From assembly GCF_000372725.1 (NCBI RefSeq), contig NW_005200169.1, positions 137,524-169,914 of the forward strand: a stretch of DNA of 32,391 nt, written 5' to 3'. The notes beneath the pieces are model-generated. The model did not search any database. It had not been told where the DNA came from and was given only the letters and a program-made list of their open reading frames with translations. Positions 27,207-32,391 of this stretch are shown here, one piece after another; position 1 is the stretch's first letter; each line of letters starts with the position of its first letter. The position numbers and the translations under genes were made by a program. Source of the DNA: Emiliania huxleyi CCMP1516 (lineage: Eukaryota > Haptophyta > Isochrysidales > Noelaerhabdaceae).

Positions 27207-27301
27207 AAATAAATAAATAAAAACGGACACCTCTCTACTGTGAGATGGGTAAAAAGGAACAGGCCCCCGCCCTTGCGATCTTTGTGCAGGGTTCTTTGTG
27301 G
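27207..27301 (+). repeat. 95-bp dispersed repeat, copy 2
   Basis: 93 of 95 bases match 17754-17848. Immediately after it a coding-like frame begins, so it may supply the leader of that transcript. Confidence 0.95.
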
Positions 27302-27757
27302 GTGTGGTCGGCGACTAGCCGACAGCTGCGCTTTCGCACGCATGGAGACACGCTGCCTTCGCCTCCGACCGACGCGGCGCTGGCGGCAACGTGGCTGCCC
27401 GCAGGCAGTGAGCGCACGCACGACATCCGCATCGTCCTCTCCATCATCACGAGCGCCGCCACCTTCGCGTCTCGAAAGCGCCGCCTGCAGCAGTGCGGCG
27501 ATAGCCGCATCGACTGCCTTCTCTTTACCGACGGCCCGCTGCCGGACGTCGCGACGGTCGGCGCAAGGGTAGTGCTGCCGGCGCAGTACCTGCCGGCCTA
27601 CCGCATGATCCCCCTCGACTGCTGCCCCCGTGCTCCCCAGTCGTCTGAGATGGCCACCACGCGATGGCCAGGCCGCGTGAGGCGTGTGGGGCGGTGCACG
27701 CTGGGGCTTGGCCCCAAGTGCACTGGCCTCGCGTCTCGAGGGGAGGGCGGCTCGTAA
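27245..27757 (+). CDS. Possible fringe-like (GT31) glycosyltransferase fragment
   Basis: The frame from the ATG at 27245 gives 170 residues, but its first ~20 codons lie in the 95-bp repeat and are doubtful. The convincing part is HDIRIVLSIITSAATFASRK then RIDCLLFTDGPLPDVATVG, which resembles the first strands of fringe and related GT31 enzymes (I-x-I-x-T-S...R...F-T-D). The expected DDD motif and the rest of the domain are absent, and the tail after PLDCCPRAP loses coding character, so this is one exon or a broken copy. It lies 550 bp after another glycosyltransferase on the same strand, and the two could be one gene cluster or even one split gene. The family call is tentative. Confidence 0.4.
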   Translation: MGKKEQAPALAIFVQGSLWVWSATSRQLRFRTHGDTLPSPPTDAALAATWLPAGSERTHDIRIVLSIITSAATFASRKRRLQQCGDSRIDCLLFTDGPLPDVATVGARVVLPAQYLPAYRMIPLDCCPRAPQSSEMATTRWPGRVRRVGRCTLGLGPKCTGLASRGEGGS

Positions 27758-28235
27758 CTGAGGTCCGCCGTCAGAGACAGTCGTCCTCCCCTCAACCCGA
27801 CGAGAGTGGGCGGGCAGTCCCCGTGGCTGCAGTCGCGCTTCCGAGCCGACTCCGCCCCTCTCTCCACCCGGCCATTCCAACGGCCAGGCCGCTCGCTTAA
27901 GGCTGATTGGCTAGACGAGCGGCCTACCTCCAACGGGGAAGTCTGACGAGCGGGGGAGCTCTGATCGCCGTACTCACCGGGACGCTGGTGAGGTGACGGT
28001 GGGAGGGCACCCCCCCAGACAGCCCCTCCCGACGGGGACGCCACCACCCTCGCCCAGGGATCTACAATGCTGTCTTAAGGTCCGACAGGTTCGGCACCGG
28101 GCACCGCCTCGGTATACAAAATGCGCCTGCGGGCGGACCCTCACAGATCACAGATCACCCTCGAAACCTCCAGAGACCTCGAGACGTGAAGGCGGCGCAA
28201 GCTCGCTTTGATTGCCGACAGTTCTTGAAGACAAC
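27758..28235 (+). promoter_or_regulatory. Upstream region of the membrane-protein gene
   Basis: Contains a TATA-like TATACAAAAT at 28113, about 120 bp before the start codon, and a short stem CTCACC/GGTGAG at about 27975-27994. No other feature is supported. Confidence 0.35.
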
Positions 28236-29057
28236 ATGTCAGTGAGCAAAGACGCCGGCAACGACGACGAGGCTCCACCCTCATACGGCGAGGCCTCTCG
28301 CTTCGGTCAGCTCGGCCACTCTGACATCACGCTAACGACTGCGGCCTCTGACGCCCACGAGCGCCTTGCGCGAGTGATCGACGAGGCGCGCAGCAAGCCA
28401 AAACCTGTTGAACCTGCCGCGGTCGCGGTCTCCATCCGCAACGTGGCAGACGCACGGACCGCAGCCGCAGTGCCGGCTGTGCCGCTGCAGGCGCATATTC
28501 ATGAGCGCCGCAGTCGCAACAGAGCCTCGGCTTGCTGCACTCTCTTCGTCCTCATGGCCAGTGCCGCCTGCGGAGTTTGCCTCTGGTATGGATTTCGAGT
28601 GCCACCGGAGCCGTCTGGGGCATCTCCGTCCGCACCGCCACCGAGCCCAGCACCCTCGCCGCCCTCGCCACCCTCATCGCCGTCACCACCGGCATTGCCA
28701 CCCCTGGACGTGGGCCGCCTTTCCTGTGACTCTGAGGTGTCGGGCAGCACTGTCGGGGAGCCAAGCTTGGGCGGCGAGCCCGCCGGCGACGCCTCCTTTC
28801 TCTTCTGCGTGACGAGCCCTGGCCGCTTCACCTTTGACTCGTGTGGCTCCGACTATGACACGTGGCTGCGCGTTTGGACGCTGGAGGACGCCGACGAGGT
28901 GGCAGAGTGCGACGATTGCGGTCAATGCGAACTCCGTTCCGTGCTGAGCACCACCTTGGTGGTGGGCTGCTACCTGCTCGTCGTTGACGGCTACCTTACC
29001 AACGAGGGAGCCTTTTCCGTCGCCGTTGGCTGCAGTGGCGGCGGGAAGCTCGCGTAG
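28236..29057 (+). CDS. Single-pass membrane protein with cysteine-containing extracellular domain
   Basis: The first ATG in the open frame is at 28236; 273 residues to TAG. The N-terminal ~95 residues are hydrophilic and include APPSYGEA, a PPxY-like site, and a basic patch HERRSRNRAS just before the transmembrane helix ACCTLFVLMASAACGVCLWY (~98-118, positive-inside gives a cytosolic N-terminus). A Pro/Ser spacer (PPSPAPSPPSPPSSPSPP) follows, then an ectodomain ~170-270: LSCDSEVSGSTVG, FLFCVTSPGRFTFDSCGSDY with DTWLRVWT, DDCGQCELRSVLST and YLLVVDGYLTNEGAFSVAV. This pattern is like pre-peptidase C-terminal (PPC-type) beta-sandwich domains common in algal and oomycete surface proteins. It is probably a cell-surface or endomembrane protein with a binding role. 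No enzyme motif is present. It is convergent with the proline-rich gene. Confidence 0.75.
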   Translation: MSVSKDAGNDDEAPPSYGEASRFGQLGHSDITLTTAASDAHERLARVIDEARSKPKPVEPAAVAVSIRNVADARTAAAVPAVPLQAHIHERRSRNRASACCTLFVLMASAACGVCLWYGFRVPPEPSGASPSAPPPSPAPSPPSPPSSPSPPALPPLDVGRLSCDSEVSGSTVGEPSLGGEPAGDASFLFCVTSPGRFTFDSCGSDYDTWLRVWTLEDADEVAECDDCGQCELRSVLSTTLVVGCYLLVVDGYLTNEGAFSVAVGCSGGGKLA

Positions 29058-29433
29058 GTGGAGAACGCGGGCGAAGCGTGTGAGGGAATACGTTGGTGAG
29101 AGCAGGCGGATTCGCAGTGCGTGCGATACGAGTGCTTGAGTGTGTATTGGTTGTGATGCCTCTGGAGCTCTGAGTTAGATCGAGTGCTCTCGAGGCACAC
29201 ACCGACCAAATGCACACATGAATTTGTACTCTCTAGCTCTCTATAGACCCGGCTAGACCTCTTAGTTTCGCACTCTCCAATATTACAATTTTGGTGTCGT
29301 ACCGCTTTGTCTGAAATGGTGGGCATGGCAAATCGCGACAGAGACTGATTACCCGAAACTGGATGGGTGCGGGATACGCGATGTGCTTTATTGACACGCG
29401 TCTACACACGGACGAGAGCAACACACACGAGCT
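29058..29433. other. Intergenic spacer between convergent genes
   Basis: About 375 bp of lower GC that holds two 3' untranslated regions. No further feature is seen. Confidence 0.5.
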
Positions 29434-32391
29434 CTATCCATCTGGGGACTGGGGTGGCGGTGTGGGCGCCTTGCCTGGTGGAGACGGCGGCGGCGGCTCG
29501 TACACGCACTCGCCAACGAGCGGCCCCGGGCCGTTCATGACGAAGGCTCCACCAGGTAAGTTGTTTTGGTCGAGACGGTTGTTTATGTTTGTCTCGACGT
29601 TTCTGCCATCCCCGAAGGTGCGCATCGAAAGGTCCAGGTATAGCTTCGAGAACGGGCCCGTTAGCTTCATGGAGACCGTGGCATCCAAGTCGTCCTGGGA
29701 CCAAGCATAGCCATAGATGTTCGAGAGATTCCCATCGCATCCATCGCAGTTTGGAGCAGAGCGTGTTGTGCAGTTGTCCGTCTCCATCTGTCGCGCGCTT
29801 ATCTCTACGTAGCCGGCGGATTCGTCCTTCCACAGCCTCTTTGAGTCCTGGTTATTGCCCTCCCCCGAGGAACAGTTGGTGGCCCCGCCGCACGACGTGC
29901 AGATGACGTCCTCGACAGTGACATCTGCACCCCTGACTGCCAGTGCCTCTGCTTTTTCGGCACCATCTACCCCGCCGTCTATGTCGAACCACGACAGGTA
30001 GGTGCCCGGTATGCTGTACGCCGTGTCGGTGCCCGCAATCTTAAACTCGAGCCCCAGTGTCGCGCGAGTCCCGACAGCAACCTTGATTTGGAAGGCGCCA
30101 CACTCGGTTCTGCAGCCCGGGTCGTCTCGGGCGCCCTTGCAAATCTTTTCCAAGATGCACGACGCGTAATCGCAATAATGAGAGACTGACACGTCTTCCT
30201 CCTCCGCGGCAAACGTGACGACCAAGTCGAACACCACTCCTTGGTGCTCGCCCAGCCGCGACAGCCGGATGCCCGTCTCCGAGGTGAGGTTGCCAGTGAT
30301 GCGCTCCGCATAGGCCCGTTTTTGGCCGGTGTCGCTGTACGGATCGTCGTCGCAGTACCCGGCGAAGTCCAGCTCCGCGAGACCGGTGTCGCACGCCGCC
30401 AGCGCGTTGGGTGTCAAGGGCGGCGGCGGCGAAAAGGGGGCAGGCGGCGGCGGCGTGGGCGGCGGCGGCGAGGGCGAGAGCGAGGGCGGCGGCGGCGTGG
30501 GCGGCGGCGGCGAGGGCGAGGTGGAGGGCGGCGGCGGCGTGGGCGGCAGAGGGGCAGGTGGCGACGAGGGAGGACTAGGTAGAAACGGTGGCGGCGGCTC
30601 GTACACGCACTCGCCAACGAGCGGCCCCGGGCCGTTCATGACGAAGGCTCCACCAGGTAAGTTGTTTTGGTCGAGACGGTTGTTTATGTTTGTCTCGACG
30701 TTTCTGCCATCCCCGAAGGTGCGCATCGAAAGGTCCAGGTACAGCTTCGAGAACGGGCCCGTTAGCTTCATGGAGACCGTGGCATCCAAGTCGTCCTGGG
30801 ACCAAGCATAGCCATAGATGTTCGAGAGATTCCCATCGCATCCATCGCAGTTTGGAGCAGAGCGTGTTGTGCAGTTGTCCGTCTCCATCTGTCGCGCGCT
30901 TATCTCTACGTAGCCGGCGGATTCGTCCTTCCACAGCCTCTTTGAGTCCTGGTTATTGCCCTCCCCCGAGGAACAGTTGGTGGCCCCGCCGCACGACGTG
31001 CAGATGACGTCCTCGACAGTGACATCTGCACCCCTGACTGCCAGTGCCTCTGCTTTTTCGGCACCATCTACCCCGCCGTCTATGTCGAACCACGACAGGT
31101 AGGTGCCCGGTATGCTGTACGCCGTGTCGGTGCCCGCAATCTTAAACTCGAGCCCCAGTGTCGCGCGAGTCCCGACAGCAACCTTGATTTGGAAGGCGCC
31201 ACACTCGGTTCTGCAGCCCGGGTCGTCTCGGGCGCCCTTGCAAATCTTTTCCAAGATGCACGACGCGTAATCGCAATAATGAGAGACTGACACGTCTTCC
31301 TCCTCCGCGGCAAACGTGACGACCAAGTCGAACACCACTCCTTGGTGCTCGCCCAGCCGCGACAGCCGGATGCCCGTCTCCGAGGTGAGGTTGCCAGTGA
31401 TGCGCTCCGCATAGGCCCGTTTTTGGCCGGTGTCGCTGTACGGATCGTCGTCGCAGTACCCGGCGAAGTCCAGCTCCGCGAGACCGGTGTCGCACGCCGC
31501 CAGCGCGTTGGGTGTCAAGGGCGGCGGCGGCGAAAAGGGCGATGGCGGTGGCGTGGGTGGCGGAGGGGCAGGCGGCAGCGTGGGCGGCGGCGGGGTGGGA
31601 GGCGGCGAGGGTGACAGCGACGGCGGCGGCGGCGAGGGCGACAGCGACGGCGGCGGCGGCGAGGGCGACAGCGACGGCGGCGGCGGAGTGGGCGGCGGCG
31701 GAGTGGGCGGCGGCGGAGTGGGCGGCGGCGGAATGGGCGGCGGCGGGGCCGGCGGCGGCGGCGAGGGCGACAGCGACGGCGGCGGCGGCGAGGGCGACAG
31801 CGACGGCGGCGGCGGAGTGGGCGGCGGCGGAGTGGGCGGCGGCGGCGAGGGCGACAGCGACGGCGGCGGCGGAGTGGGCGGCGGCGGAGTGGGCGGCGGC
31901 GGAGTGGGCGGCGGCGGAGTGGGCGGCGGCGGAGTGGCTGGCGACGAGGGAGGACTAGGTAGAAACGGTGGCGGCGGCTCGTACACGCACTCGCCAACGA
32001 GCGGCCCCGGGCCGTTCATGACGAAGGCTCCACCAGGTAAGTTGTTTTGGTCGAGACGGTTGTTTATGTTTGTCTCGACGTTTCTGCCATCCCCGAAGGT
32101 GCGCATCGAAAGGTCCAGGTACAGCTTCGAGAACGGGCCCGTTAGCTTCATGGAGACCGTGGCATCCAAGTCGTCCCTGGGACCAAGCATAGCCCTTAGA
32201 TGTTTCGAGAGATTTCCCATCGCCATCCATTCCCAGATTTGGGAGCCAGAGCCGTGTTTGTGCCAGTTGTCCCGTCTCCCATCTGTCGGCGCGCTTTATC
32301 TCCTACCGTAGCCCGGGGGGAATTCCGTCCTTTCCCACAGCCCTCTTTTGGATCCCCTGGGATAATTGGCCCCTCCCCCCCAAGGAAAAAA
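29434..32391 (-). CDS. Large secreted repeat protein with Pro-rich spacers (partial, N-terminus beyond the right edge)
   Basis: A minus-strand frame runs from the disturbed right end to the TAG at 29434. It alternates a ~260-residue globular repeat with hydroxyproline-type spacers of the form SPSPPPPTPPPP. Each repeat holds NALAACDTGLAELDFAGYCD, HYCDYASCILEKICKGARDD with GCRTECGAFQIKVAVG, SIPGTYLSWFDIDGGVDGA, DVICTSCGGATNCSSGEGNN and ECVYEPPPP; many cysteines suggest disulfides and secretion. The architecture is that of pherophorin-like extracellular matrix proteins, although the globular part is not clearly a pherophorin domain. Two full repeats are present plus the C-terminal part of a third. 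Beyond ~32175 single-base insertions break the frame, so an apparent start near 32226 is an artefact. It is probably a cell-covering or matrix glycoprotein. Confidence 0.75.
29491..30439 (-). repeat. 949-bp tandem gene-internal repeat, unit nearest the C-terminus
   Basis: It matches 30592-31540 at an offset of exactly 1101 bp. By eye I found a single substitution (near 29641, T against C). Only the proline-coding spacers differ in length. Confidence 0.95.
30440..30591 (-). repeat. GGCGGC-type spacer coding for Pro-rich linker
   Basis: Short 152-bp spacer of GGC/GAGGGC units coding (T/S)PPPP and SLSPSPPPP, between the first two globular repeats. Confidence 0.85.
30592..31540 (-). repeat. 949-bp tandem gene-internal repeat, second unit
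   Basis: Nearly identical to 29491-30439. Near identity that includes third codon positions means recent duplication, gene conversion or an assembly duplicate. Confidence 0.95.
31541..31971 (-). repeat. Longer Pro-rich spacer
   Basis: 431 bp of GGCGGCGGAGTG and GGCGAGGGCGACAGCGAC units coding TPPPP and SLSPSPPPP blocks. It is 279 bp longer than the other spacer, which shows slippage in the spacer while the globular units stayed constant. Confidence 0.9.
31972..32391 (-). repeat. Third, partial repeat unit with error-rich end
   Basis: Aligns at an offset of 1380 bp to the second unit. It is clean to about 32175, after which extra bases appear every few positions, mostly lengthening homopolymers. 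The last base runs (CCCCTCCCCCCC, AAAAAA) fit a low-quality read end. Confidence 0.85.

Noticed and set aside
29434..32226. Firm assignment to the pherophorin family
   Set aside because: Spacer composition fits, but the globular repeat lacks a pattern I can match to the pherophorin domain with confidence.
31430..32311. Gly-rich 293-codon plus-strand frame
   Set aside because: Complement of the Pro-rich spacer; glycine runs are the antisense of proline codons.

Overview
The window looks like nuclear DNA of a GC-rich unicellular alga, most likely a haptophyte of the Emiliania or Chrysochromulina type. The evidence is very high GC, short introns (45-204 bp) with many GC-AG boundaries, alanine- and proline-rich proteins, an AP2-domain gene, a bilin reductase and many microsatellites. 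No operons, bacterial promoters, CRISPR arrays, rRNA or tRNA genes were seen. It is draft assembly: there is a 100-N gap at 18303-18402, a poly-G run at the left edge, and the last ~215 bases carry a clear excess of single-base insertions relative to two internal copies of the same sequence.

Layout, left to right. 1-1.26 kb: an internal exon of a minus-strand gene with a Tudor-like stretch, then unassigned DNA. 1.27-5.9 kb: a BspA-type leucine-rich-repeat/U-box protein (+), convergent with an ankyrin-repeat protein (-) that carries two apparent frameshifts; the two share a lysine-rich linker. 5.9-12.2 kb: a repeat-rich stretch with one clear gene, a PITH-domain protein (-), plus dispersed repeats, a 43-bp inverted repeat enclosing a second foldback, a perfect 39-nt hairpin and long CA and TG microsatellites. 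12.2-15.3 kb (-): an 11-exon gene for a membrane-anchored PH-domain protein. 16.2-17.7 kb (+): a 6-exon pyrimidine 5'-nucleotidase (UMPH-1 type). 18.6-19.5 kb (-): an AP2-domain protein. 20.4-21 kb (+): a parvulin-type prolyl isomerase. 21.5-22.5 kb (-): a TLS1/C9orf78 splicing-associated protein. 23.5-24.6 kb (-): a ferredoxin-dependent bilin reductase (HY2 family). 25.5-27.8 kb: a glycosyltransferase and a possible fringe-like fragment. 28.2-29.1 kb (+): a single-pass membrane protein with a cysteine-rich ectodomain. 29.4 kb to the right edge (-): a large secreted proline-rich protein with two almost identical ~950-bp repeats and part of a third.

The most unusual signal is in the introns. 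Of the 20 introns I could place by frame and homology, 12 fit GC-AG and 8 GT-AG. In several, the first 10-30 bases of the intron nearly copy the first bases of the next exon, or the two exons flanking the intron share a ~20-bp duplication. Four intron bodies are built of degenerate 10-11-bp tandem repeats around a CTCGG/GAGAT core, and two unrelated genes share a 15-bp word inside their introns. This looks like recent intron gain by exon-segment duplication or by introner-like elements. The genes themselves are ordinary eukaryotic housekeeping, regulatory and surface proteins with no evident shared pathway.
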